Shown: piece by piece, positions 12,042 to 24,258 of the stretch | Layout: every line of letters begins with the position of its first letter | How positions within the stretch are numbered: position 1 is the first letter of the stretch | NCBI RefSeq assembly: GCF_964340395.1 | Contig: NC_135558.1 | Span: 10,672,001 to 10,736,000, forward strand | From: Glandiceps talaboti | Taxonomy: Eukaryota; Hemichordata; Enteropneusta; Spengelidae | DNA: 64,000 nucleotides | Direction of reading: 5' to 3' | Translations under genes and position numbers: made by a program | Notes under the pieces: model-generated | Seen by the model: only the letters and a program-made list of their open reading frames with translations | Database searches by the model: none | Told to the model about the DNA's origin: nothing

Positions 12042-14332
12042 GTAAAAAATGGCTCTTTGGATTAAATTTGTGTGTGTGTATGTGTGTGTGTGTGAACATA
12101 TTTACCACAAAAGAAACCAAGTTTATAGTGCTCACACAGTGCTATGTTTGCCAGGCCTGGGTGACTCTGGGATAGCCTGTGGACTGACAGGGAAGGCCTT
12201 GACAGTTCCACAGCAACATGATATAGAGCGTGCAACATAGCCCTGTCACATAGTCCCAAACCCAAATGGATTTCTGTAGCATTTGTGTGTGTTTGTGTGT
12301 ATTTGTCTGCATAACAGGAAATCACTGGGAGCAATTCCCAGCACAAAAAAAAAGAATTTTTTTTTAAATAAATAAAAAAGTTTATAGTGTTCTGCATGGG
12401 TATGGTGTATGATATGCTTGTGGTAGTATGTAGGTGTGTCTGTTGTGAAATATAATGTCGCAACACAAGTTTTCATGATTATTTCGTAATTTGTAATGTG
12501 TCTTTGGGGCGCCCTAGCTTGAATATGGGTTTGGTGGCGACAACCACAGCTTTATTCAATTTTCATTTGCTTCTGCATCAGGTCACGGATAAACAGCGCC
12601 GCCTAGTGGTCATATAGCAGATGTTGAACGAACACCAAGCAGAGTGTTATGGCCCTTTTGTTAGTCTATAGATAACCAATATTTGCAAACCTTTTGTTTC
12701 AAGCGACCGCAAAACTTTAAAAATAATTAGATTTGCAAAAAGATAAGCTTGAAATCGGAGCTCATCAGCGCAGGGAAAAGTCACGTGATCATTGCCTGCT
12801 TGTTTGCTGGGTGGTGTAGTGATTTATTATCCGATAACCAGATTTATTTTTGTACAACTTCTAGGATGGGTTACGTATATTTCCTTAAACCATAATCGTC
12901 ATTTTTTTTTCATGAAGTTTTGAATATTTCACGAAAAAAATGCACGCGTACGGTTCATCACGCTTCACAATCTTTGGTTTATTTTTTTAAGTAATTTGTA
13001 CATGTTTCAAAGTGCAAAATGCATTTTCTCCCGTAAGCATGTATACGAGATGACGAACACAATAAGTCCCAACGTATTGCTATATATGATTGACTGTTAC
13101 TGTTAAACTGTTCGGTAAGTTTTACCCACAAATGAATTTGAGCAATTGAAGTGAGCAAACTTGCTACAAGTCAATCCTTCATCGATTATATATATGTATA
13201 TAGCTGTTTAGGTTATTAAAATAGATGAAACCCTTTAATTAATCAAATTACTGTAAGTGGTCAGATGAATTTCTTAAAATGGAGTGTTTGTGAGGGTAAT
13301 TTGCATATTCACACATGACCCTAATTTAGTATAGGATCAATTACTTACCATGTTTACATTGTCATTGTGAAGTGTAGTGCGCCCTCAGTCTTACCCCCTA
13401 ATCTAACGGTATTTATCATGGCGATGATGTTTACCGATACGGGTGATACGAGAGAATAGGTGGAATCTCTAGACCCCCAAACTGAGATGGAATCGAATCA
13501 CCTAGGTGATTTTTTTACAGAACAAGTTATGCACTTCTATTATATGTGTACATTTTTTTTATCAGTATGTGTACATACCTTATGTTCGCATCAGTCGTTG
13601 ACGTCAATTCCCGATGTTTCGCATTCACTCTCTGACAAATGACAAATGAAAGCAAATACATGTAGAATATACTAATTTTTCTTTTATTGGGGACAGATTA
13701 GAGGAATTCCATCAATGACTTGAGCAGTCTGCGTTGGATGTTGTAATACAACATCCAACAACAATATCCAACAACTTGTATATTAATACATGTGGAAGTC
13801 TGCTAAATGTTTGTGCTGAATAACTTAGGAAATATCGTTTTTGTAAAATCGTTATTTACAGAGTGTCATAGTTTATGCATGGGATTATAACCCACCTGGT
13901 AGTCGGCACAGGCACTTTAAAAAAAATCTTGATGTAAAAGCATTTATCACTGAATTCCCAAGACCCAGATTCCTGGTATTCCTATGCATGAAAACTTGGG
14001 GAGATTTGGAACCACTTTACTTTCTGAGCCCAAACAATATGCCATATAAGAAACTTGTTATACCTCGAAGTACAGACAAGTAACACTTGCCTGTCTGTAA
14101 ACAAGTCAAATCTAAACAATAGATTCAAAAGGTATGACGCGAAAAGACGACTCACCTTTTCTGCTGACGTAAACCTTTCCTTTGCATTGATATGCTAATT
14201 CGATACATCAATACACCGCGGTGTATTATCATATTGCAGGTCGGCAGCAAAACACCGAGCATCTCAGGGACGTTTACACCGACTCAGTGTGTTCAAAACT
14301 CGTCAAATCATACGACCAATAAAGCACCGACT
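12042..14332. other. Intergenic region, no gene seen
   Basis: Between the NEK6/7 flank and the secreted basic protein gene. It holds a short (GT)n tract near 12070 and a 27-bp perfect hairpin (GTTGGATGTTGT-AAT-ACAACATCCAAC) at 13733-13759. Open frames here are short and have no recognisable domain. The stretch before 14333 should include the promoter and 5' UTR of the next gene, but I see no clear TATA box. Confidence 0.5.
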
Positions 14333-14422
14333 ATGAAGGTCCTGGTGTGTGTGCTTTTATTAGCCTTTGTCGGCGTTATCCTGGCTGAAGATGCCGCAAA
14401 ACCTGATGCGCCAGCTAAAAAG
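14333..14422 (+). CDS. Signal-peptide exon of the lysine-rich secreted protein
   Basis: 30 codons: signal peptide, then EDAAKPDAPAKK. Donor GTAAGG at 14423. Intron retention would add 27 residues and stop at 14504. Confidence 0.75.
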
Positions 14423-16997
14423 GTAAGGTTTACAACAAGCCACGAAGGTGATATTATAAGAACGGTAGCGAAAGAAAATGGCGAGTTCCTTTGTCAGAAC
14501 CAGTGAAAGTCGCCAAGTAGTGTTAAGATTATAAGAATAGATGTTATATTTTCTTTTCGCTGGAATGGTTAACATAATATGTTTACCTAAAATGTGTGAA
14601 ACATGTTTACGACGTCAAAAAATGTTACCTAGAAATCTTACACAAGAAAGAACAACGTCTGAGCTTCGGACTCGACTTCGATAGTAGCATGAACGTCTGC
14701 CATTTTGTTTTGCATTAGCTTAATATTTTAAAACCCGCTGAAAGTATTTTTTTACTCGACACGCACGACTAAAATGCAGTGCCTGGCAAATCTCTCAATA
14801 AGACAGCTGTTGTTTATTTTGTTATCCCTGTTTGTTGAGTCGCGTATTACAGTTCGTTTCAAGTTTCGGGGAGCAGTATAAACCCTGTACTTTGGCCGTC
14901 TGACGTGGAGGGAGAAAATCCTACTTCCGAAGTTCCATGGGGTTAATCTACGCCAGGCCCTTTTGATAATATTCTCTGATAAAATTAAAACATAAGTACA
15001 AAATACAAACGATTGAACCAGAAAAATTATTTTTAAATCATAGCATATCTTTCTTCACGTTTATCAAAAGACGCGGGCGTCAAATATTTTATCTCGAAGC
15101 TAATATACTTATTCTTATCTAGTCAAGATGCCAACGTGGCATATTATCATCTCTAACTCGATGAAGGATAACACCAGACTACGCTTGTCCATTTTGCATA
15201 AACATAATAGTTTATTGTAAACTGTATAAATCTAGGAAAGTGGTGTGACAATACGTGTACTTTGTTTACTTCATTTGACCGTGGATATGTCTTACTGACA
15301 AAACAAGGTTATGTAATGAATACCAAAATATATTGTTGCCTGGCGTATTTTCAGTTCATTACACAATAGAAAAGTTCTGTCTATAGTCACTGTACAGTGG
15401 TCTGAAGTTCCACTGAATACTGTAGTGTATACAATCGTTTTCGTAATCGGTTTTAATTTGTACCAGGGAACCACAGACAGTGCCGCGTACTCATAGGAGT
15501 ATATATATATACTTGTCTGTGTGGTCCCTCGAAATATTTGGGTTAGAATTGTACATGTGATGTTCCGATGATATTATTTATAGCACATCCTTGCCTGTGT
15601 TTATAGACAAGCAGAATCCGTTCTAACACTCTGACCACTTTTTAGTCATCGTTGCATGCAGGAATTTATGATTTGACCGAAAATTTATATTGAAAGTAAT
15701 TTACATCAAATATATCGTCTTTGTCGAAACTGTAAAGAACATAATTGTTTGAAATCTTTATTTTTTGTATATCATTCCGTAAAAAATCAAACAAACCAGA
15801 AGTTGCAGAACAAATTGAACCTTCATTGAAGTACAGTCCCTCTATCATAGAAGGAATGTGGTGGACGTTGAATCTCTCAGACATCCCGTTAGTCGTCAAA
15901 AGTCCCAGTTTGTCACATGTACAACGATTAGGAGTTTTCAAACCACATCCTCCCTGAATGTGGCCAAAATATATCATTATGTAAAGAGTCGCAATTTTGG
16001 ATAACTAAACTCTCAGACCAGCGAACAACTTATTTTGTGGTCTGAGCCAAGATTCAAAAACTGCCTCGTCTGGAAATGAAACCGAATATTGCAAAATCCC
16101 TAAGGCATCTCTTTAGCCTTCACAATCTGTGGTAATGCAACAATTCAGAGTTTTGAAAACATAGCCTCCCTGAATGTAGCCAACATGTATAAGAGCATAT
16201 TAGAATCCCCTTCAGCTTGATTTATTATTGAAATGGGTATTAGTTGCTTGGCAACAAATGTTTTCAAAATAAAATAAGAGATGTCGCAAGTTAAGAGGAG
16301 ATTTTCAATTTTTTTTACCGACCAGACATTCACAACCTATAATACTTATATATAAACGCCACGCAGAGTAGAACAGTCGCCTTTGAAAATCCCCCGGCAG
16401 TATAACAAACATACAATCATATAAACACCATTCACCCCCAGACTATAGACGGAGCATTCTCCGACGAACTATTTCGACTACGTGACAAGTGCAATCATCG
16501 ATTCATTGTAGTTAGAGTCGGTTGACGTTTCACACGAAAACATCACGTAATATATGTACCTTTCAGACCACAATCTACGTTTTGAGACCACTAAAGATCA
16601 TCGAGTCTTTGAAGTGAACCAGTATTGTATCAGTGTATGCCAACTATTGTCTGACGTTAGTCATGAACCGACTCGCGGTATAATTGTACCTGAATTGAGG
16701 CTCCGTATTCGTTTTTTGTATAGCTAAATTTTGCCAAATTGGAGCAAATTTATTCAGAAACAGCTACAGAGTCCACGCAGTATCGTTGTTAAGTAGTGGT
16801 AAAGTCGTCGCAGCAATTTTAATAACAGTTGCCCCTCAGTTACAGAACACATATTATACCATATCTTAACACCGAATCACAGTATGCGTAGGTGTCGGGT
16901 GTAGTACAGAGCGACTCTTTTCAAGTCGTGAAAACAGTTTGAAATGGGATAAATAACATAAAATGCCTGCCTACGAAAGCTCAACAGAGCAAACGTT

Positions 16998-17094
<97 letters not shown>

Positions 17095-17889
17095 CGTATT
17101 AATACGCGTACGCCCCAACATATGTATGACAAGCGATCACTGTTCTTTGTAGCTTTCATACAGTCCTCGCCCTTGAAAACCTACGTGCCTTTTTCAATCT
17201 AAATATGTTGATGTTTAAAACACAATTTTTAGGCTACACAATTGATAACTGGGTTTCGTTTACAAATCAACATAGTGAAAGTGATAGGGTCGGCTGAAAT
17301 GATTCAATATTATGTAAATGATAATACCATGATATATGGTAATCGTTACTCGTTGGGGTTTTTTTTATGTGTGACTCAATTTGCATATATGTTTCTTTGG
17401 TAGGCCGTCGGTGAAAAGAAAGAAGTCCGTCGCGTTCACCACATGACGGTAGATGAGAAAAAGAAACTTGCCGAGCGCAAAAAAGAGTACCTGAATTCTC
17501 ACCCAGAAATGAAGCTTGATCCCGAAGTCGTCCACCAAGAACGTCGGCTGATGAGAGAACGTAAAGATAAGATAATGCAGATTAAAAAGTCTGACCTGTC
17601 AATTGAAGAGAAAAGGGCACAGTTGAAGGAACTGAAGAAAGAGTTTGCAAAACACCGCAAGGCTCTCGTAAAAAGTTCCAAAGGCGGGATGCGTAAGAGG
17701 CTTACACCTGAACAAAAACGTGCCATGGCTGCCCAAAAGAAAGGAGGTGCTGTGCAGGGCGCCATCACCGACAAGCAAGTTCGTATCGCCCAGAAGAAGG
17801 CCGGGATGCAAAAAGCAAAAAATATATTACAGCGTCCACTAGGTGCCAAGAAGAGCAGTATGAAAAAGACCATGAAAACGGGAAAGTAA
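14333..17889 (+). CDS. Secreted lysine-rich basic protein, unrecognised
   Basis: Two exons, 14333-14422 and 17404-17889, join in phase to 191 residues. The start MKVLVCVLLLAFVGVILA is a clean signal peptide with likely cleavage before EDAAKP. The open frame runs 47 codons upstream of this methionine, but the hydrophobic leader right after ATG 14333 decides the start. The mature chain is very rich in Lys, Arg, Glu and Gln, predicted helical, with no cysteine after the signal peptide. It carries repeated basic patches (TPEQKRAMAAQKKGG, RIAQKKAGMQKAK) and ends in KKTMKTGK. Dibasic sites are plentiful, so processing into peptides is possible. I cannot assign a family; candidates include a matrix or biomineral protein, a cationic host-defence factor or a peptide precursor. 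Splice sites (AAG|GTAAGG, TTGGTAG|GCC) are good. Confidence 0.75.
14423..17403 (+). other. Intron of the lysine-rich protein gene, with repeats
   Basis: A 2,981-bp intron. Related segments occur near 15931 and 16150 (TCCCTGAATGT-GGCC/AGCC with flanking similarity). A 95-bp (TA)n tract occupies 17000-17094. An open frame on the minus strand at 15666-15977 (103 codons) matches nothing I know and has no supporting context. Confidence 0.6.
17000..17094. repeat. (TA)n microsatellite
   Basis: About 95 bp of uninterrupted TA dinucleotides. The apparent open frame of alternating Tyr-Ile is an artefact of the repeat. Confidence 0.98.
17404..17889 (+). CDS. Main exon of the lysine-rich secreted protein
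   Basis: 161 codons plus TAA after acceptor TTTGGTAG. Uniformly basic and helical. Codon usage and GC (near 50%) stand out clearly from the AT-rich surroundings, which supports true coding sequence. Confidence 0.8.
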   Translation, partial: AVGEKKEVRRVHHMTVDEKKKLAERKKEYLNSHPEMKLDPEVVHQERRLMRERKDKIMQIKKSDLSIEEKRAQLKELKKEFAKHRKALVKSSKGGMRKRLTPEQKRAMAAQKKGGAVQGAITDKQVRIAQKKAGMQKAKNILQRPLGAKKSSMKKTMKTGK

Positions 17890-18121
17890 TAGGCGGTAAA
17901 ACAGCAAGCTGAGTTTTATACTTCCAAATTATTTCATTTGAACGACTGAGTATAAAGACCCATGTCAATCAAGTTTAATAGGTGATAGACAGAAGTTGCG
18001 TTTTTTTATCGTTTTACATGGATTTCTTATATTTCAAAGCGCTCTTTGTCTTCTATTCTCAGTCTCAGTGTAGTTTGAATTAAAATGCAAAAAATGCCAC
18101 AGCAGTTGTTTTGAGTGAGAC

Positions 18122-18290
18122 ATTAAAGGCCAAGGTTTCAATCCCAGGTTCTCACATTAGTGTTATCTTATCAGTGGAGACATAAGGATAACACACGTTC
18201 ATTATTTTTTTCTTAGACTAGCTTTTTCTACAACCCTGCCAGATAACTGGGTATTTATTTTTCAAGTCTAGGTTATAATTGCAAGTGCAC
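18122..18290. mobile_element. Short MITE with CATTAAAGGCC end, second copy
   Basis: CATTAAAGGCCAAGGTTTC and AGTGTTATCTTATCAG match the reverse complement of 2700-2850, as does the later CTTTTTCTACA...CAGATAACT stretch. It lies about 230 bp after the lysine-rich protein stop. Confidence 0.6.
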
Positions 18291-18965
18291 TGAAAGAAAT
18301 GAAATTTCGACTTGTCGATAGTTGTCTCCCGAAATATATATGTTATGCCATTATTCTTACCCATCCAATATTATGTACATTTTAAAACTGACTTATTTAC
18401 GTAGCCTTGGCAACAGTTCACCAGGGCATTTATTTTCCTCGTTCGCATAAAATATTATATTTTCTTCTGATGTATTGATTCAAACTAATAGTTTAACGTC
18501 AGACCACTGTAATGATCTGAGGTTTGATACAAGGTGCACAAGAATTGTACACGTCACAGTATATGCATATTTACGAGAATTTGCAATTGTCAAGTACAAA
18601 CTCTACGTTAGATATATATTTTTACATCAATTGTACACTTTCTATAAATGCATGTAAGGTATACTGTATGTAATCTTAGGAATTAAAGGACTTTCACTTA
18701 AACTTTAAATCATGGTGAATTTTGTTTGTTGTGTCTAACTTCATGATCGATGTCGACGAATGTTCAATTTCAAGTTGTACCCTAGTCCGTTAGCATCTTC
18801 CGACCACAAGGGGGCGGGCTTCGATATAAAATCCCCTTCCTTGAAAACGGACGAACCAGTCATTTACAAGTCAAGATACATTTTAATAGTTAAACAGTGG
18901 CTAAAACTGAATATTTCGAATGTTTTCTCAGTCATTAATATACGTAATAATAGTACTGTGTAGAC

Positions 18966-19156
18966 TTCTTCATCGTAAGAAATATCGAAATCCAGACGGT
19001 ATGTTATATCCCGAAGTTTATAGAAAACCAACCCACAGCAATCAGCAGAATGAGTTTCTCATCGTGTGCACCCTCTACACCAAAGCTAATGGTCGTACGA
19101 ACTTTGAATCAGATATGCGCGAGAACATCATAAACCAGAGATTAGGTAGACTGTAA
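18966..19156 (+). pseudogene. Possible Penelope-like reverse transcriptase remnant
   Basis: A short open stretch reads LLHRKKYRNPDGMLYPEVYRKPTHSNQQNE in part; VYRKPTH followed by a polar run resembles the conserved stretch near the end of Penelope-like and related RT domains. Nothing else of an RT is readable around it. If real, it is a small degraded fragment. Confidence 0.3.
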
Positions 19157-19289
19157 AATCACAGACAAGAAATTGTCTGTGGTAAAATACGTAACCGGGG
19201 CGTCCTTTATTCATCCCGTCCCTTCTATTGTGAATCCATGGAAAGCTGTGAAAAGAGCGCCCACAACGGCTGGTCTGTCAGTCTAAGGA

Positions 19290-20690
19290 TGGTGTAGTCT
19301 ATACCCAGCAGACACACCTTTATTTAGGAAATTACAGGAATATTTACAAATTGAATGAAACTTCACATGCGATTTCTTTCAAACAATTGAGTGTGCACAC
19401 TATTGATGTGGTAGGCTTAATACAAGTATATATAAGCTATAATATGATATATTACACTTTTTATAAATTTCGTCGTTGATACCCAGCAGACACAGAAAGA
19501 TAGGTCCAATTGTGACAATTTTTGATGGGACTGTCTTGTAAAGCTTGGAAATTATTGTCTGAATGGGTCTGAATAGTCTCAAAATTGACTTTAGAGAGTA
19601 AAAAACCTCCAGGGCTTCTAGGGGAAGACCCCCTAGGAACCCCCCCTCCACACACACACACATGAAGTGTATACATCCCAGTCTCAAGCTCTTCCCTCTA
19701 CCTCTTACTGTCAAGATGCTATCAAACTATATTTCAAAAGTATTTCAACCCTGTGTAGTTGCTTTTTACATTGTCTTGTAAAGCTTGGAAATTATTGTCT
19801 GAAAGGGTCTGGCAAAATTGACTTTTCAGGGTAAAAAACCTCCAGGGCTTCTAGGGGAGGACCCCCATGAGAGATGTACATATCCCTTCTCAAGCTCTCC
19901 CCTTACCTTTCACTGTCAAGATGCTATTAAACTCCTTTTGGAATATATTTACCCTGTGTAGTCAATAATTATAATTATGACAGTGCTAATCCGGGATCTT
20001 ATAAATAAAAGTAGATGCAAGACAGTCAAGCAGTCCACACTGAGACACAATGAAAAAATATCTGTCATGTGAATATTATATATGGGGGGGGGGGGGCATC
20101 ATGTTTTAGAATTAAGTGATAGGGTGGGGTCAGCCTGATTTGGGTTTTACAGATAGGGGGGTCAGTGACTTTTTGTCGGCCCGATTTAAGAATCCATCAC
20201 CCCCCCCCCCCAGGCTGGAGAAACTGACCGGTCCCTAAGGTCCGGTATATCATATCATAGTGCTTTACTAGGCCTGATGCATGTATAGTTTGCACACTAA
20301 ATGGTTTGCAAGAAAAGTGTATTTCTTTTGTCTGTGAAATAATTTCCCATAATGCACCATATCTTTCTGTGTCTGCTGGGTATCAAAGACGAAATTTCTA
20401 AAAAGTGAAATATATCATGTTATAGCTTATATAGTACTGGACTAGGCCTAATAGGGGAATAGTGTGCTCACTCAACGGTTTAATTATTGTATGAAATAGT
20501 GAAATTTCCCATAATGCACCATATATTTATGTGTCTGCTGGATATAAAAGACGAAGTTTATTTAAAGTCACATATATAATATGATGGCTGATATATTATT
20601 GTACTAGGTACCAATTTTTTATAGCTTATATAATACTCTACTAGGCCCAATTGGTGATTGATGTGCACACTCAATGGTTTGAAATGAAAA
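19290..20690. repeat. Complex of direct and inverted repeats around CCCAGCAGACACAG
   Basis: ATACCCAGCAGACACA occurs near 19301 and 19480, and its complement TGTGTCTGCTGG near 20370 and 20530. Units of about 165 bp with CATAATGCACCATAT, GTGTCTGCTGG and ACTAGGCC run in tandem from about 20240 to 20690, and an inverted relative lies at 19370-19500. A separate direct duplication (TTGTCTTGTAAAGCTTGGAA at about 19529 and 19770, each with TCCAGGGCTTCTAGGGG) sits between them. Short G and C homopolymers are embedded. Confidence 0.65.
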
Positions 20691-20930
20691 AGGAAGGTAA
20701 AGTCCTTGTTTCTTGTTGTACAGTAATTTAACAGTAAGCTAGCGGGTTCGATGTTCAAGGTCAAAGGTCATATCTGTCTGCTTTGTGTTTGCCCCTTTTT
20801 ATGTTAGTACTGGTCTGTGGTGGTAGGTACATGCATACATGCTCATTCTAACGGTGGGCATCTAGAAGAGTAGTCGTACTCCACTTTTCCCTCTCCACTA
20901 TTTGGTAAGTTTTTTTTCTGGTCTTTATCC

Positions 20931-21047
20931 ATAATGTACATACATACATATACATATGGATATACATACATACACGCGCGCGCGCACACACACACACACA
21001 TACATACGTGCATGCATACATACATACATACATACATACATACATAC
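20931..21047. repeat. (CATA)n / (CA)n microsatellite
   Basis: Mixed CATA, CACG and CA repeat. The 198-bp palindrome that follows is inserted into it, since CATACATAC resumes at 21246. Confidence 0.9.
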
Positions 21048-21245
21048 TAGCTGCAATAATTGTAGCGTCTTGTTGCGGTTTTGTGGGTTTTTTCGTCTGT
21101 TTTGGTGACTTTTTAAGTTTTTGTGTTTAACCCGCACCTAACGTTAGGTGCGGGTTAAACACAAAAACTTAAAAAGTCACCAAAACAGACGAAAAAACCC
21201 ACAAAACCACAAAACCGCAACAAGACGCTACAATTATTGCAGCTA
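21048..21245. mobile_element. 198-bp near-perfect palindrome (foldback MITE)
   Basis: Begins TAGCTGCAATAATTGTAGCG and ends with its complement, GACGCTACAATTATTGCAGCTA. The centre is CCTAACGTTAGG at 21142/21143. The arms match throughout except for an 8-base insertion in the right arm (ACAAAACC duplicated). ACATAC lies on both sides, but inside a CATA microsatellite the target duplication is ambiguous. Arm identity implies recent origin or gene conversion. Confidence 0.88.
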
Positions 21246-21330
21246 ACATACATACATACTGTGAGTCTGCTCATACCAAGACCATGGCTCACCTCTTAGT
21301 CATCTAGCGTTCTTGGTTGGTCATGGCATG

Positions 21331-21419
21331 GTGCACTCCTAGCTCTGGATTTATACGCTGCGGGGGTATGGATATGGGGTGTCGAAACCCCCCGCGCATC
21401 GTATCCAGAGCTAGTGCAC
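21331..21419. repeat. Short inverted repeat (hairpin)
   Basis: GTGCACTCCTAGCTCTGGAT at the left is mirrored by ATCCAGAGCTAGTGCAC at the right, around a GC-rich loop. It could be a small MITE or a structured transcript element. Confidence 0.7.
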
Positions 21420-21897
21420 ATCCACGCACACTCCGATACCTCATCACAGTCACACGGGTGTTGATTTACATCAATGCATGTAATCTATAAATACAATATG
21501 TTGGCTCAGTTTTGAAACGTATTCTGTTAAATAACGCCCCCTTTAAATTTTAATCCTCTGACTGTTTCGAAAGGTAATTTAGTATCGCCAGAAAAGCTTC
21601 TGATCGTCTTCCGTATAACCTCTGACCTCGCATATGTATGCCATGCCAAACTGTCACTGGTCTGTGATGGCAGGTACGTGACGTGATATTAATAAAACAT
21701 CGAGTCGTACAGGGTCGTAGACAATTTGTTTACATAAAGTGCAGTGTGCATAACAATGCTTTGTCTGTGTCCTCGCATGGATGTATTATTAACAATAGTC
21801 GCATTTGTTGTGATTTTGAGTTGTCTTTTTAAAATTGTTTTTCTGGTTTTTTAGCACAACTGAACTGAGGTTCAGTAGTGCTATAGGGATCGCCCGG

Positions 21898-21898
21898 C

Positions 21899-21986
<88 letters not shown>
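21898..21986. repeat. (CTGT)n followed by (GT)n microsatellite
   Basis: About 15 CTGT units run into about 14 GT units. It sits at the start of the AACTTAAACTC repeat. Confidence 0.97.
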
Positions 21987-21989
<3 letters not shown>

Positions 21990-22500
21990 CAACTTAAACT
22001 CAAAAACTGCTGAACCGATTGCCATGATATTTGGTGGGTCCATTACTTTGGGTGTCTAGTTGGGAAATTGTTCAAATCAAAATGATCGCATCACAGATGT
22101 GTGATTTGGGTCAAAAAATGTTATTTTTGGTCAAAAAACTTAAACTCAGAAACTACTGGGCAGATTGGTGCGAAATTTGGTGGGAACATTCTTAAGGGGA
22201 TGTAAAGTAAGATTTGTCCATGACGGGATGATTCCATCAGTGATATGCAAATTAGGGCTAAAAATGTGTCTTTTTGGTTAAAAATCTATAATTCCAAAAC
22301 TACTGAGCAGATTGGGCTGAAATTTAATGGGAATGTATCTAGGGATGTATGGACAAAGAAATATTAAGCATACCATGATTCCATGAGTGATATGCAAATT
22401 AGGTGTAAAAATGTTCATTTTTGGTCAAAAACTTATATCTCAAAAAGTACTTGGTCACCGAGTCTGAAATTTGGTGAGATGTTTCTGCATGTTATTCTTC
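21987..22500 (+). repeat. Tandem repeat, unit about 115 bp, with AACTTAAACTC start
   Basis: Four related units, each with AAACTNCTG, CAGATTGG, AAATTTGGTGGGA and ATTCCAT-AGTGATATGCAAATTAGG. It runs directly into the GACCACGCCCATAGCAACA array, so the two may be parts of one longer dispersed repeat. Confidence 0.7.
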
Positions 22501-22519
22501 AAAACATTTTGACAAAATT

Positions 22520-23240
22520 GGCCCTAGCTACCATGACCACGCCCTTAGCAACAACCAAATGGCAGTATATTTTGGTCAAATAACATCATATGGTAGGCAA
22601 ATGAATAAACATTCAAAAAATGTATGCAAATACCGTAGCAACCATGACCACGCCCATAGCAACAGCCAAACGGTCGTGTATTTCACAAAGATAACAACTG
22701 GGATTAATAGACAATTGAATAAACGTTCAAAAATGTATGTAAATTTGCCTAGCAACAAGACCACGCCCATAGCAACAGCCAAATAATCATGTATATTGCA
22801 AAGATAACAGGAATAGAAAGACAAATGAATAAACATTCAAAAAATGTATGCAAATGTGCCTAGCAACAAGACCACGCCCATAGCATCAGCCAAATGATCA
22901 CATATATTGCAAAGATAACAAAGGGGATTAATAGACAATTGAATAAACATTCAAAAAAATGTATGTAAATATGCCTAGCAACAAGGCCACGCCCATAGCA
23001 ACAGCCAAATAATCACATATATTGCAAAGATAACAACAGGAATAGAAGACAAATGAATAAACATTCAAAAATGTATGCAAGTGTGCCTAGCAACAAGACC
23101 ACGCCCATAGCAACAGCCAAATGATCACATATATTGTGAAGATAACAATGGAGATTAATAGACAATTGAATAAACATTCAAAAAATGTATGTAAATATGC
23201 CTAGCAACAAGACCACATCCATAGCAACATCCAAATGATA
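22520..23240 (+). repeat. Tandem array, unit about 118 bp, CCACGCCCATAGCAACAGCC
   Basis: Six to seven units of CTAGCAACAAGACCACGCCC-ATAGCAACAGCCAAATGATC, then ATATATTGCAAAGATAACA and AATAAACATTCAAAAAATG. Similarity is high in the middle units and decays at both ends. No stable frame is shared across units. Confidence 0.88.
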
Positions 23241-23825
23241 GCATATATCGTAAAGATAGCAATTACATGGTTGGATAGGCAACTGGATAGTCATTCACCA
23301 AATGAACACTTATTGTTCGCATGTTAGCATTTTTAAAAACTGTACAGTTTTGCTACAACGCCATTGGCGGTATTTTTTTTCGTTCTGTCGTTTAACCGGA
23401 ATTTGAACAAACGTATGACAATTAAACAACAACAAACACTAGTCACTGACACTACAAGTATATTGCAGCCATGCTGCACCCAGATGCTACAAGCTACAGG
23501 CCTATACAGGGGAATATGTCCATAGCCAGACCAGTCCAAATGTACAAAAATAAATATGTCCTGGTACGACATAAACACACATAGAAAATACAAAGAAAAG
23601 TTAAGCAAGAGATCATTTCAAAATAGCAAAAGAAAATTGAGGTCAGAATGACAAACAAAATACCAACCTTCAAGAACAAAGTGAAATATCAGTGTTTGAT
23701 ATATAGTTGTTGTTTGTCAACATGTGTTTGAATATACTAATATCACCATTATTCAGCATTATATTTATATTCTGCAACTTGGAACAACACCTGACATGTT
23801 GCCATATGTTCTAGTGAATCAGCGG

Positions 23826-24000
23826 GGTAGGTCCAACTCGGCCCATTGCCAACTCGGCCCAGGGGATTACCAACTTGGCCCAAGTGATTGCCAACTCGGC
23901 CCATTGCCAACTCGGCCCAGGTGATTGCCAACTCGGCCCACATGATTGCCAATACGTTTTTTTTTATACCTCCATGGTGATACCAACTCGGCCCACTGTG
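23826..24000 (+). repeat. GCCAACTCGGCCCA array, forward arm
   Basis: Eight copies of (G)CCAACT(C/T)GGCCCA separated by spacers of 0-12 bp (often GTGATT), with one 40-bp gap. Inverted copies lie at 24259-24360. Repeat and spacer lengths are too short and irregular for a CRISPR. Confidence 0.88.
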
Positions 24001-24258
24001 TCGTACGTTAATTTGTCATCATAGAAATGATATTCTGAACAAGCAGATACAGAAGACAAACCAAGGTCCATCCAGACTGAGCCTAGTCCTACTGCACTCC
24101 TGCACTTTTAAGGTACACAGGGACGAATCGCCTCAACTATTTTGGACTATGAACTTTTTATAGCAAAGTCATGAACGTCAAAGAGGAGAAACAGGAATCA
24201 CAATCGTATTGAACTTGAGGCGAGTTGAAACTTGGACTAGTTCAACTGGGACGAACAG

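Noticed and set aside
14192-14332. N-terminal extension of the lysine-rich protein from an upstream ATG
   Set aside because: It would bury the signal peptide inside the chain; ATG 14333 directly precedes the hydrophobic leader.
15666-15977. 103-codon minus-strand frame in the lysine-rich gene intron
   Set aside because: No known motif; overlaps a locally duplicated segment and has no splice or promoter context.
16971-17159. Open frame of repeated Tyr-Ile
   Set aside because: Produced entirely by the (TA)n microsatellite; the same applies to 27770-27970.
17499-17873. Minus-strand open frame opposite the lysine-rich exon
   Set aside because: Shadow of the plus-strand gene; Phe/Leu-rich composition is what the complement of lysine codons gives.
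20843-21137. Overlapping Met/Tyr/Val/Cys-rich open frames
   Set aside because: Artefacts of the CATA/CA microsatellite and the adjoining palindrome.
21789-22059. Open frames with repeated Thr-Asp-Arg-Gln or Ser-Val-Cys-Leu
   Set aside because: Readings of (CTGT)n and (GT)n; no other coding evidence.
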